From: Phytoseiulus persimilis
Taxonomy: Eukaryota > Arthropoda > Arachnida > Mesostigmata > Phytoseiidae
DNA length: 64,000 nucleotides
NCBI GenBank assembly: GCA_037576195.1
Contig: CM075104.1
Location: forward strand, 17,314,211 to 17,378,210
Direction of reading: 5' to 3'
Shown: positions 45,387-57,502 of the stretch, piece after piece
Layout: every line of letters begins with the position of its first letter
Numbering within the stretch: the stretch's first letter is position 1
Made by a program: the position numbers and the translations under genes
The notes under the pieces: model-generated
What the model was told of the DNA's origin: nothing
The model's input: the letters and a program-made list of their open reading frames with translations, nothing else
Database searches by the model: none

Positions 45387-45413
45387 TGGTGGTGGCGGCG
45401 GCGGCGGCGGTGG
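45387..45413. repeat. GGT/GGC trinucleotide repeat
   Basis: GGTGGTGGCGGCGGCGGCGG then CGGTGG. Confidence 0.85.
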
Positions 45414-46616
45414 TCCCCGTCTTGGTTCTCTCCGGCGCTGTTCGCGGACACCACATCCTGATTTGTCAATCCATGTAAAGCATGTAATCTGACGACGGAA
45501 CAAACGAGCTAGCGGTCAGAGAGGGAACCTCAACGGCTAACGGGCTTTGCTCAAATTAACCGAAAGACACGACCAGGCGCAATGAGTTCCCTCCTTGGAT
45601 GAAGTACAGCAGAGAGAAAGAGCGACTCCGAAGAGGGAACGACAGACAACATGTCATTTGAAGCTAGCTCCGCAGCTAAGTAAGCAAGTCAGTCATCCAG
45701 CCAGTGAGGGAGAGTGATTGGGCATCATCCTCACTTCGGTGGACTTCACCTCGACACGATGAAGAAGAGAAACGAACGGCAGACTAAGATAGGAAGAAAG
45801 CTCAGGTGGCCATTGAAGATGACTGTTTGATTTTTAGGCTTTAATTTGGGGGTAGACGACGCGCTGTCATCTGGGGTCCCGAAACTCGCCCGCAGAAAAA
45901 ACCTCAAGATCCACGCACCGACAATTCTCACGAACAGTCGCCGTTGACTTCTGGGGACCTCAACTAGCATCTATAACTACTCGGACATATCGTCCTGAAC
46001 TAAAACCAATGAGTCCAGACGCCTACTTCGATGCACCACAAGTTCAATCTTCGTCTCTTCAAGCTCATCTACATTTATTGGTGCGACCACCGTTGGTCTT
46101 TCGCGGAAAACCGTTTGTCTGAAGAGCTCGAGCCCAGTCTTTGATATCGCAAACCCCTGGAATACGGCTGGAAATCGGCGTGACATGTTCTTCACCCGGG
46201 ATGCTGCTCTTGCTGAATTTCGACCTGACTTTCCTCGATGGAGGAGGAGGAACTCCTCATTGAGACCCATGCCGACTAACTTGATCTCTCCAGTGTTCTG
46301 GTATCCTCGATCAAGCTGAATCTTTATTCGAAGCCACCGAAGAAAACCAAGCTTCAGCTCCAAGATGAGGATTCTATTTAGTGCGGTGCGTTTTGGAGCG
46401 TTGTAGTGTCGGCGGAGGAGCGGAGCCTCCTGTTCCGGCTGCCCCCTGTGGCCATCGGACGACTCTTGAAGCACTGGCGGCGGCGGCCGTAGCTTCAGTC
46501 GTCCAATTCGCTGAACACAATCGGCATCTTGGACAGTGAGAAGAGAGAAAAACACAAATAGTTGGCCGCAGGATGATCCGTCTAGAAGTCTACTTCATTC
46601 ATATGTAAATTTTTCT

Positions 46617-46628
46617 TCGCGCGCGCGC
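46617..46628. repeat. Alternating CG run
   Basis: CTTCGCGCGCGCGC; short alternating purine-pyrimidine run. Confidence 0.8.
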
Positions 46629-47544
46629 TTTCCCTCCCGCATTCAATGAGTGACCAGCCAGACAGCCTACGATCAACCAGCAGCCGCAGGCCGACTGACC
46701 GGATAGACGGGTATTCGCGATCGCAATGAAAGAATTTAACAAATTTCACACCATTTCCAGCTGAGAGTGTCTGCTGATAAACGAATTGATTTACCGATCC
46801 GGCCGCAACCGCCGTGGCGGCCGCCGTCCGACTTGGTCGTCTGTTCGAACGTTGGAAGCACATGACGCAGTCCTCAGATGCAATGCGCAGCGTTGGTCGT
46901 CGATCACAGGAAGATACTGGAGAGCCAGATATGGATCTGTGTTCGACATCCAGAACGTGCCTTCATTTGTTCCCGCCGCTCCGTTGGAGTGAAACCGTCA
47001 GAATGAGCGTGTTTCATCACGGAGAAGAGCAATAAGATGTCGCCTGAGCACACTAAAGACCACACAAGCGACATGGCGGTAGAATCTTCCCCATCGTCAG
47101 GGCGTCCCGATGGCAGCTGGTTCTAATTGAGCCGTCTGATATAATGGCCCAATCCGTGGGCGACAACGTAAAAATCGACAACTATCTTATCTTCTCTGAG
47201 TGGTACCACAGAGTGATCAGTCCACGACCGAATAGGCTTATTGATGATTCATGATATACGAGCGTTGCTGCGGTCCCTCCGTGCAGTGTCATCCCCGTCC
47301 CACTTGGATCAGGAGTCTTCAAGACAACGACCGTCGGTGTGAACCGTTTGACCCGAACCACAGTCGTATCCCAGAATATCCCGCGAAGAGGATTGGCGAG
47401 TTGCTTTTCATCATTGTTCGAGAACGCCAACGTGATACTCAGCGCTTTCGCACTATGCCGAGCGCAGGTCCAAGTTTAGCGTATGGACACGGATTCCCTC
47501 CTTGAAAGCCGTACAGTCGGAAAAACGAATTGGCTCAAGGGTGT

Positions 47545-47561
47545 ACTCTCTCTCTCTCTCC
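47545..47561. repeat. (CT)n microsatellite
   Basis: ACTCTCTCTCTCTCTCC. Confidence 0.85.
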
Positions 47562-50051
47562 TTTGGGAGTCACGTGGAATAAGGCAGACCAATGTGACGT
47601 GAGTTTGGACGAGGCTCCCTTCGGTTGTGCGCTCTTGAGCCCTCGGATCTCCCGTCCACACTCTGTGTGACTCGTGTTCGTGTCGCTCCGTCGGTGGGCC
47701 AGGGCAATTATCCATCTCGCGGTCCAGATAGATCCAAACTGTCCTCTGATGAAATTACATAGCGAAAAAGCGTCGCCCGACCGCTGTTGACAATTATTCT
47801 CGCCAGGCTAGCTATAGCAGTGCCTAATTGTGGGCATTTCGTAGTGGAAGCAGCCATTCACTCATGCGTCGTGCTCGTCTACCGAGTTGTCTGTCCATGA
47901 TTCAGACATTCATCAATCCGACAATTACGCCGGTAGGCTTCTAGTGTTCCGATGTCTAATTGTGCTCAGTTCCAAATTGTTTTTGAAGCCGGAGTCCGCC
48001 CGGCACCGGTTCTACCGGCAATGCGGCCGTTCTCCCTCTCTGACCGCAATGGCCCTGTCGGTAATTTGTGAGAACTTTTCTATTTTGCCTATCTGGTGGA
48101 AGGAAGCCCACGCGTGTCGATACCACTGAACGGAGGAGTCTCTGCTCGGAGCTCTTTCTGCCCGCGCGTACCGACTGTTTGTTCAATCGATATCACTCGA
48201 GCTATGAGCACCAAGAAACGCTCTTATTCGACGGAGCAACCAACACGTATGCACTCACACAGGACTATTCTCATTCATATTAACTCCCGACCTGCGTCGG
48301 AATGAAAGCTCGCGAGATTCTTCCGTGCACACGGAGGCGTGTGTCAGATCGAGCAGCTTGATTCGCGGTTTTGATCAGCTGACAAGAGAACCTCCTAAGT
48401 AGCGCCCCCAGCGTAGGAGAGGTTCAAGCCGTAGACGCGCTCCATATCAGTTGACCCATCCAGGACCAGACAGCGTTTTCCAGCTTCCGATCGATACGTA
48501 TCGACACAAACACGCATTTACGTCCCTGGCATGCCCCATGCAGATGAGAATCGAGAGATTTGAGGGAAATAATCATGCGTCGTCTCGACTGAACGTGTCA
48601 TACTGATATGTTTCAAGTGAGCAACGAGTCGCGCGACTTCGCAGCCCGTTTGGTGGAGTGCGGCACTGAATTGATTTTGAACAAAGCGACCAGCTGCCGT
48701 TGGTCGCTGGATTACTAATTGGTACTGCAATTCGGGATAGTCGTTATCGTGGTACTTGAACGTCTTTGCCTTCGGTGGAAGATGCCATGCTCAGCTAGGG
48801 TGGCTGCGTGTTCGGCCGTATCGGTTCGCGTTTTCCTCTGCGTCTGTGTTTGGTGTGTAATGGTAATTAAACGGTGATTAAGTGTCGGTGGCTTCGGTGT
48901 ACTTCGTGTAGTCTCCCGATCACGCCTACAGCTTGTAGTTCCCGTGCTTTTCCCGTTCCCTGCGCTCGTCTCTCCATTGGCGTCGTCTGTTAATGGCTTT
49001 AATTGTCGCCTCGTGACGAGCACTCTTGACCGAGCCGACACAGAAGGTGACGCAGGAAATCTTTCGAGAATTCTCTCGGATCCTATCTATCAATCCGAGC
49101 CTCCGCTCAACGCTCCTCAGGTCGACACAGCCGACTTGGAATGACACGCGCGTCGACTCCGAACTGACACGGGTCCTACGAAGTACGTGGGGCAATCAAA
49201 ACTCTCAAAAGGTTCGCTGTGGAGGGGTGAGGTGGACACGATCCGTTCTCGCCTCATTTTTCTTTCGGGGCTCCAAGCCCGAAGACTCGTCGTACCCTCT
49301 TCGAAGCATGCGACGCACGAGCTCGAACATTTTACTATTTATCAGAGCAAGTTAAATGTTAATGGTCTTAATTGGTGAATCGTGAGAAATTATTCGAAAT
49401 TCAAGAAGACCCGTCCGCAGTTTGTGCTGCTCAGATCTTCTTTCAGCCGAAGCAACGGTCAAAAAACTCAATGACGGAACAGCCGCCAACAACAACAACA
49501 CTTTCATTCCATGCTAGAGTCCCCCGACTGGCGGGAAGTGCAGCGATTCTGGCATCGCTTTTCTCGGAAAACCGACGCGAAAATCCACTGGAGGCGAGAA
49601 CGGGCGCCGGAACTCCCGTATTCAATTCGGGTCGGACGGAATCGAGCGATGAGCGACAGTCAATCTCTACATGATCTCAGTGTGTCGTTTATTTCGAGCC
49701 GTCGATTCCAACTCGTGAAAAGTGACGATGCCCTCGGAGGTAAGAGTTGTGCAAGTTCATCGAACACTCACTCATCAAGTGCTCAAAACGAAGTCAAGCG
49801 CGGCTTGATGCGGTATTAGTCGCCAACGGCACCCGGACTCGGACCACCCGGCCGTGCGCTCGTGTGCACAGTAGAGAATCACGATTGGTAGTGAGGTTTC
49901 GCTGACCGCACACTCGGCCTGCGCGTACGAACAGCGAGCTTAATTTTCCGTTAGATGAGGCACATGGGGATGGAACTCGATGTCGCTCAAAGGTCTGCCG
50001 ATCCGCCCCTCTGAACAGCGATGGGCAGTGAAGCTGGTGCTGGTAGCGGTG

Positions 50052-50080
50052 TCTGGCTGGCTGACTGGCTGGCCGGCTAG
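50052..50080. repeat. 4-bp-periodic tract (CTGG/CTGA)
   Basis: TCTGGCTGGCTGACTGGCTG then GCCGGCTAG. Confidence 0.75.
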
Positions 50081-51625
50081 TTGTGGTGCGAACTAATGTC
50101 ACAATTAAAATGACGCGCTCGCTTGCTTTCAATTAGGGTGATTCTTCGCTGTGGTTGATATGACTGTTGTTCGCGGTTTGCCGTTAGCTGTCTACATGCC
50201 TCGCATGCGGACGACAAATGACGGTCGCTCAAACAAAAAACACAGTTACCTGTTGTCGCCTTGCTTTTCATGATGCGCTCATTTCAGATGAATGGGCGAA
50301 TCTCTGAAGGACGACTCGAGTGAAAGGATGAGTGATTGAACTGAAGAAAGAACCGCGTCCAATACCGTTAGGGAAGTGGGTATACTTCCGTGAGGGGGAA
50401 AAATTGCATAATGGCGCGGCGACGGGCACCCGCCCGCATGCTCAAGTTCCGTTGGATCGCCGTACGTTCTGAATTATCTCAAGTTGCTAGTACAGCATTA
50501 GGCGAATAGGATGAAATTAGAGGCCACCAGCAGCAACGGCGTTCGCACCGGCGACTGTTAGGTGCTAGATCTTACATGGAGATTGTGCGTCGCACGGGAA
50601 TCAACGGATGCTATCTCTTTGTTGTCGTTGTTGCTGCTGCTGCGCAGTTCCTATCGCGGTTGATGTTATCATGGATGTACATATCCGTAAACGCCCTGAA
50701 AGTAACGATGATCCATCACTACTCCTAGCACAATCCTTTCCGTCCCGATCGAGGCGCGGAGGATCCGCTATGATCTTGTGAGAGATTATCGTCGAAAAGA
50801 TGAACTTGATCCTCTGGAACCTGAAATTGATCGAAATATCGCCGTTCGTTCTGCCCTCCGCTCCTCTCGATCTGAGTCACCGAGTGACATACGGTGGCTG
50901 GCACAGCCAACGGCAGAAACGTGCTGCTTTTGAACTGCTGTGTCTGTATTGAAGATGCCAACTGTTTCACGTCTTCATCTGTGAGGGCCTCCGCTATAGC
51001 CGAGTGAGATCAATCATTGCTCAAAGCTGAAGAGATTCCGTAACATTCGGACGCTCTCCGCAAACGACGATGCGTTATGGATCTTCGTTAGCGAACTTTG
51101 TCTCGAGCGAATCCGGCAAGGAAGGAACGCGGCTTCGATCCAGTGCTCGCTCGTGAAGCTCCCCAGTTCGACTCACTACGGGCTTCGGAATTTTCACCCG
51201 TAGTCCTCGGCGTGCTCGTACCAGCTCAGGAGTCCGCTGCTCCCGGAGCGAGTTCCAGTCCCCAAGAAGACGTTGATGTGAAGAGACTTTTGTTGTTCCG
51301 CAGGTTTCAACTCTAATGTGTGAAAGGATATAGGGAGAATTTTTCTGGCGAATCACGCGATTTTAGTAGCTTGTCACACCGATTCCGGAAATGAGATCGA
51401 AATCCATAGTTTTCCGGCTGCCGCGTTGATTCGACGGCAGAATTGTACAGAATCCACCCAAGTACGCAGATTGCTCATACAATTTAGTAATCTATAATGT
51501 TGTGATTACAGTACAACGCTGCCAAGTCCGGGGATAATTAAAGCAGGGACGTCAGTCGTCAGAGCGGACGGAGACAGCGATCCGTCAAAAAGTAGATGAA
51601 GTCTGACGCGGCAAACGCCGAGACG

Positions 51626-51680
51626 AGACAAGCAAGCAGGCCGCTCGGCAAGCAAGTCAGCCAACGTGCTAGCTAGCCGC
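51626..51680. repeat. 4-bp-periodic tract (CAAG/CAGG/CGGC)
   Basis: ACAAGCAAGCAGGCCGCTCG, GCAAGCAAGTCAGCCAACGT, then GCTAGCTAGCCGCG. Confidence 0.7.
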
Positions 51681-53001
51681 GAACGAGCAGCCGAACGAAA
51701 GCACCGCCGTCGAACGAACCTCATAACAACGGAAAGCCATTTTTCTTCTAATTTCAAACCGGGCAAACTGGGTCCGTACGTTTGTTGTTGATACTCTTTC
51801 AAGTGGAACGATGAATTTCAGCCTGCAGTGATTCGCTGCGGACGCCGCCTCCAGATCGCTTGCCCGCCCGCTCGCCCGCCTGTTCTGTTGGTTGCTTGTT
51901 CGGTTTTTCATTCCTATCAAGGATTGAGGCATGTAATGAAGCTGTGTTCACAATTCGAGACGAATCACCTAGGCAATATAGCTCGTACCCGGAATACATC
52001 ATTTCTGAGTTATTGAGCCATTCGCGTGAAACTTGTGGATTGGCCCAGAGAAACTCAGGCTTCGGAATTCTGTAAACTTTTCACTGATGGTTACGACGAT
52101 AGCGGGTGCTAGAATGAAGTTTGTAACGTGCCATAAACCCTCCTGCATCAGAGTCACCCGGACGCTTCTATCGGCGGAAATCGATCGTAGCCTTTGTGAA
52201 CATAGTGAGTTCTTCCTGGGGGCAAAAAAGATCACTCGGAATATTCACAGAAATCACTTCAAGTGCTCCCAAGAAACCCACAACTCGCGGGCATGTAGCG
52301 TGAGAAACTTCCAGTGAATCGGCGAAGTTACCGAACGGAAACTGAAAAGCTCAATTCAAGGTCAGGGAGCCGGGCCGACTCCAGGCAGAGCAGAGATGTT
52401 GAGGCGGATGTACTCTGCAGGCGACCGAGAATGTGGTGAACTGTGCTACAAATGCGGATCTCGCTCGGAAATTCGGCGATATTCAAGGAGCTCCATCCAT
52501 AGGGACTACTGTTCGGGGATACCTCAGCACACCTCGTTTGTTGGAAGTTGATTTCGAACCAGGAAAAAAACCAACGTCTTCTGATCAAATGACTCGTGTC
52601 GCTCGCGCCCCTGCCGGTTGGCTTCCTTTTCGAACTCAATGCCAGGCAACTCGAGCGGACTGCCTGCCGGTCGCACTCACCGGCATTCATTTGCTGCGGA
52701 CTGCCAGAGAGGAAGCGAGAAAAGTCCAGAGGGAAAAGGGCGAAAATTCTGTAATTCATTGGTCTGGATTGCCTCAACAATAACTTATCCCCATCGGAGA
52801 ATATAAATGGCTGTAAGTTGTTTCTCTTCCTGTCTGTCGACCCCGGTGACGATACCGAGGCCTCTCCAGCCGATCGCTAGTCGCGCTCTCGAGTCTGAAA
52901 CGTTCATGAAACTCCAAGCCTCGTGGTTCGGACGCCGTCGAAAGGGTGGTCTACGCCAAACGCACCGCTCGTGCTGATAGACATTTCGTACCACTGCCCC
53001 T

Positions 53002-53018
53002 CCCCCCCCCCCCCCCCC
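53002..53018. repeat. Poly(C) run, 17 bases
   Basis: C17 after CCACTGCCCCT; read on the - strand this is G17 then AGGGGCAGTGG. It resembles, loosely, the G-run element at 34283. Confidence 0.9.
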
Positions 53019-53539
53019 GGTCTTCGAGTATTTCAATCGAGAGCTCGATTCCATAGCGTGGAAGGTAGGTTCGATCTCCCTCGTTGTCGCTCGTACTTAC
53101 TGCCCAAGCTCTCGTTTCAAGAAGGTTTCCCATGATTCCCTTTCTGTGCGGACCTGCCGGAGATTGAACGATCTATGGTACCAAGCCTCTGCGGCACACG
53201 CGAGAGAATCTTTGCACGGAAGGCATGTGTTTATTGTACTCGCTCGGAAACGAATACTGAGGTGAAACAACCAGAAACGTGCTAAACGACGATTTCTCGA
53301 GCCGAGCGCTCATGTCCCCGCGCGCGTCCTTTCGTGTTTTCCCTACGCGCACGGGCTCAACCAAGCAGCCAGACAGGCGAGCAACGAGCGCGTGACTGAG
53401 TAGGAACTCTCGTCCTCCTTTCCTCCAACATCATCGTTTTTCTCTTTACTTTTCTATTATTAAGATTCGTTCGCTCTTTTTCCTCCTCCTTTCTGGTGAT
53501 GATCATCATCTCCCTCATTTTCTTTGTCGTAGTTCGTCG

Positions 53540-53578
53540 ACTGACTGGATGACTAGCTGCTTGCTTGCTTGGCTGGCC
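53540..53578. repeat. 4-bp-periodic tract (CTGA/CTGG/CTTG)
   Basis: ACTGACTGGATGACTAGCTG then CTTGCTTGCTTGGCTGGCC. Confidence 0.75.
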
Positions 53579-53765
53579 TTTTCTAGGTTGATTGTTAAAT
53601 GATTCTAAAAGCTGGAACAGCAGCCGCATAAGCAACGAAATGTCGATGGCGACTTCGAAATATTCATAAAGTTACAAAGCCATTATTCTTCCAGTTTCCA
53701 GGTTTGCCAAGGGAATCGTTAAGATTCGATGCTATCCCCACTTTTTCGTATGATTCCATTCTGCC

Positions 53766-53779
53766 GGGGGGGGGGGGGG
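53766..53779. repeat. Poly(G) run, 14 bases
   Basis: G14 following TTCTGCC. Confidence 0.9.
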
Positions 53780-56700
53780 AGGATCAGCCGAGTAACTCCG
53801 ACATGGAGGAGGATTGATTTGAGGCTAGTTTTAGAATCACTGCGCGTTGAGTGGAACCCTCAGCAACGTAGTGAGAACTCGAGCGCCAACGCGAAGCGCT
53901 TGATTCGTTTCTTGGGGTACTGTGGTGTCCCCATGACTCGTTCGGATCTCAATCCCGGATCTCGGAAAACTACTCGAACGTTCCGTCGTTACCTCCGACG
54001 GAGAAGAACGGGTCCGAAGCAGTCAGGATCTACGAGGAGATCATTGAAATGAGTGAGACCAGTGCGGGGCGGACGACCAATCGGAGCGACTCATGAGTTT
54101 TTCTTTTTTTCAGCGTTTAGAAACTACTTATTATCATTGCGTTCCGTCGTCATCAAGAACTGCATTCAGAGCTTCCTGAAACTCAGGGTCGCTACTTCAG
54201 TTGTGTCATTGAAGGCCGTTGCTTGAGAAAATGGTAGGCATTTTAGCGACTGAATCAAGAGAGCGAGTGGTTACTTATCCAACGAACGCACAGGACAACG
54301 ATTGAACGAATCCGAATCGCTTCAACAGCCCGAATCTTTGATTGTGCGGTTCAAGTAATCTGGACTTCGGAGCAGAGCTTGCCATCTCTCGGGACTTTCA
54401 AATCTTCTCATATAGCCGCGGAAAGCACGGATAAGCTCGAGCCAAGCACGCAGAATTTCTTGCACAGCTTTTTCTTTTCGTGACTCCCGCAGCTTCCACG
54501 CAAATCCACCTCAGATCGAAGCGAGCTGGGTACATGGACAACGCGAGGGACGCCTTACACTGGTGTTTCAAAACCGTTCGCTGGCTTCGGATTGCTCGCT
54601 TCATTCCTCCAAAATTCGCCGCCCAGTGCTTTATGATGGCTTCGGGAGGGAAAAATTCATCAAAACGTCGACTTCATTCGGACGTCTCGAGAGCGCCTCG
54701 GCCGACCACTGTGTATCTGAGCGTATGTTTGTGTCAGTGTTCGCGTGTGCGTGTGTGTGTGTGAGAGAGCGAGTGTGGATGGACGCCGCCAAGGCAGGCA
54801 GCGACGGCCTTTGCTGTTTGGTTGGCGGTGATGAGGATGCTTGGCGAAGTGCTTTTAATTACAGCGTGGTCTGCTTGTTTCCAATCCCGAGCAAGTCAGC
54901 TGTCCATCAAAATAGACGAAAAAAAAAGAAAAGCTCGTGTCGTCTGTAAGGGGATTGCATAAAGGCGTCTGACGCCGAAGCGTCTCGGTTGCCCTGTCTG
55001 TGCGTCCTTCTGTCCGATGGTAGTCCGGCCCGAAGACTCGCTGCTTGGCTCGTTGAGCTGGTCAAATGCGGTCGAACCTCGGCTGATGATGACTCATCCT
55101 TTCACGAGCGTTTAATGCGACGTTCTTGTCATTAAATGCCGCACATGAATGTTCGAATGGATCGGTGGTTTGGGTTCCTTCTCCCTGATCCCTGGAGACA
55201 GCCAACCAGCGAAACCGACGCAGAAATGTACCAACCGACGGACCGACAGTCAGTTGGACAGCGGAACATCCACTCGGTCATATTCTTGAAATTCACTCTC
55301 GCATCCTCCGTTCAATTAACGTGACGCCTAAAGTGCCGTCTCCTCGACACGCCATGACAACAGACGATTCTCGTTGACTCCGACCCTGTAGAGGAGAGAG
55401 TTTTTTTCTTCCATTCTTCCAGTTCTGAACGAATCGCAACGGCTCGAAACCATGGGAGGTGTGTCCGGATCATACCCGATCGAGTTCCGATCTCTCCGCC
55501 TGAGGTTTCGAATTCCTTCCGTGACTCTTTGTGAGATTCTGGCTTTCGAACACTTCTGGAGACCATGCGGACTTCCGAGACAGTCCAGGTATTTCAAGAT
55601 ATCATGAGTCAGAGAGATCCGGACCCGAGGTTTCCAACTAGCAGCTTGTCGACAAATAGAGAGTTCAAAAAGCGATCCGGTCTGATTTATCATGTGTGAA
55701 TGAGAGAGAGGGGAAAACACAGGCAGAGAAATGAGACCTTACGGCCGAAGCTGCTCTTTAATGGTGTGGGAGAGGTCGGTGATCAGATCAGCCACGGCGA
55801 GGAAGCCCAAGCGTACGTTGCTTCCTCCCGGTGACTTCCTCGAACCGCGCCGCTCTTCTCGAAACCTGGAATATCCGTAAGATTTGGTTGACATCTTCCA
55901 AGGGAGTTCCTGATCAAGTTCACGCCTGATCGACAAAGATCTCAGACTATTAGCTGGGATCGAGTTTCCAAAAAAAAATCCTTTCCGCCATGCCTGCCGG
56001 CTTGCCATTTCATGTGCCGTGATACCTGGTCATGACGTCAACCTTGCGCTTTCATGCCGGAAGAATCGTCAGATCCCTTTCTTGAAACCTGCGGATCTAG
56101 GAATCAGTTACGCATTTTCATCAAACGAGTCAACCGTCACGTTTCCATCCCAAGACATTACAAGTTGCATTTCTCATCGGTAGCGACTCCATGAAGAAAC
56201 CACGGCTGTATCGAACGACAATTTGTTGAGTTCAAGTCGAGACAATCGTTGTTGAGCAATACAGCACAAAAGCGGCGAAGACAGAGGCGACATGGCTAGT
56301 CTTCAGATTCTGAGCGAATCATTGGAAGCCATCTGAGACTCTTAGCTCTAATTCACGGAAGAAAGTCTCGCGATCGATTGTCATCTCGAGAGGCCGATAT
56401 GAATAATGCGTTTGACTATGTGCTGAAAGCAACCTCCGGACGACACGTTGCTCAGTATGGCGCGCCGCGGCGTGAGTGAAAATCTTCCTCAGCGATTCTG
56501 CTTCATTATCGAAGTCCATCATCAAAAGATGCCGTTTTTAATCAGACAGATGGACGAATCAGGAGAACGTTCTGGGTGTTGACTGGGCTCACGGCCGGAA
56601 TCGGACCTTATTGTCGAGCTGGAAGACGTATGGTGACTCGATCGAGTGAGTTACTGACAAAACGTAAGGAGAAAACCGACGCGTACTCTCTGACATTCTG

Positions 56701-57458
56701 ATTCCAACGGTATGGCCGCAGCGACTACCACCGAGCAGCAGCATTTAAAGATGTCAAAGATGTTCGTAGATCTTCTCGGCCGCCTCTTGGCAAGCGACAA
56801 CGGCTCAGAGGCCAGTGTTCATTAATTTATCTAATGGTGCTTACTTGCTTGCTCGCTCGCTGCTGCTACTCGCTAGCTTCTAACTACCTCATGGTTTCTT
56901 CAAGCAGTGCTGCTCTTGCTGAGGCAGTCCGATGTGGCCGTCATTTGTCCGGAAGGAATTCCCGCGAATTGTTACCGTCTGAAGGGTTGACATCAGGCAG
57001 GATACGTGGGTTGAGTTTAGTGGAGGTTCTGAGGCAATCTGAGCCAAAACGGGAGAGATTTACACATTGTTGCTGGTGTGGGGTCGACTTCGAAAAACCT
57101 CCGAAGTTGCGTCATGTAGAGCGGGAGCTCCATTGGGACAAGTTTGAGGAGATGGCCGGTAATTCCACAAAGGAAGTCTGAAATCAGGACGGCCGGATTC
57201 CCTCTGTGCGGATGCATGGTTCTACGTGAGAACGGAGCATCTTCATACTGGTATCGTCGGTGCCAACAAGTGTATCACACATTGCCTGTTGAGAACAGGG
57301 ATTCGGCCGAGCTCATCCGTGAGTTGAGCACGTAGATCATCCTGAGGTCGGATGTGGGAAACGCGTCGTACAAACGGACGAGCCGCCATCAAGCTCTAAG
57401 TTGCTGAAAGTGTGTGTTCTCCGAGAGCGAAATAGAGAACGAATCTTTTTCCAGAGAA
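53780..57458. other. Noncoding downstream flank, fewer simple repeats
   Basis: No supported gene. A GT-rich run lies at 54743-54770. Two overlapping frames at 56990-57181 and 57144-57332 look somewhat protein-like but match nothing I know. Confidence 0.35.
54743..54770. repeat. (GT)n then (GA)n microsatellite
   Basis: CGTGTGCGTGTGTGTGTGTG then AGAGAGCGAG. Confidence 0.85.
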
Positions 57459-57502
57459 GGCTAGCTAGCCAGCCAGCCATCAGTAGCAGCCAGCAAGCTA
57501 GC
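57459..57502. repeat. 4-bp-periodic tract (CTAG/CCAG/CAGC)
   Basis: GGCTAGCTAGCCAGCCAGCC then ATCAGTAGCAGCCAGCAAGC. Confidence 0.65.

Larger units (their letters stand above)
43009..50051. other. Noncoding downstream flank with weak exon candidates
   Basis: No supported gene. A splice-acceptor-like TTCGCCTCCTCCTTAG at 43594-43609 opens a 68-codon acidic frame. A 192-codon - strand frame lies at 45977-46555. Simple repeats: GGC/GGT at 45387-45413, (CG)n at 46617-46628, CT at 47545-47561. Confidence 0.4.
50081..53539. other. Noncoding downstream flank
   Basis: No supported gene. It includes a 4-bp tract at 51626-51680 and a C17 run at 53002-53018. Opposed open frames at 52328-52783 (150 and 116 codons) share the same bases and neither has a motif. 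Confidence 0.4.
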
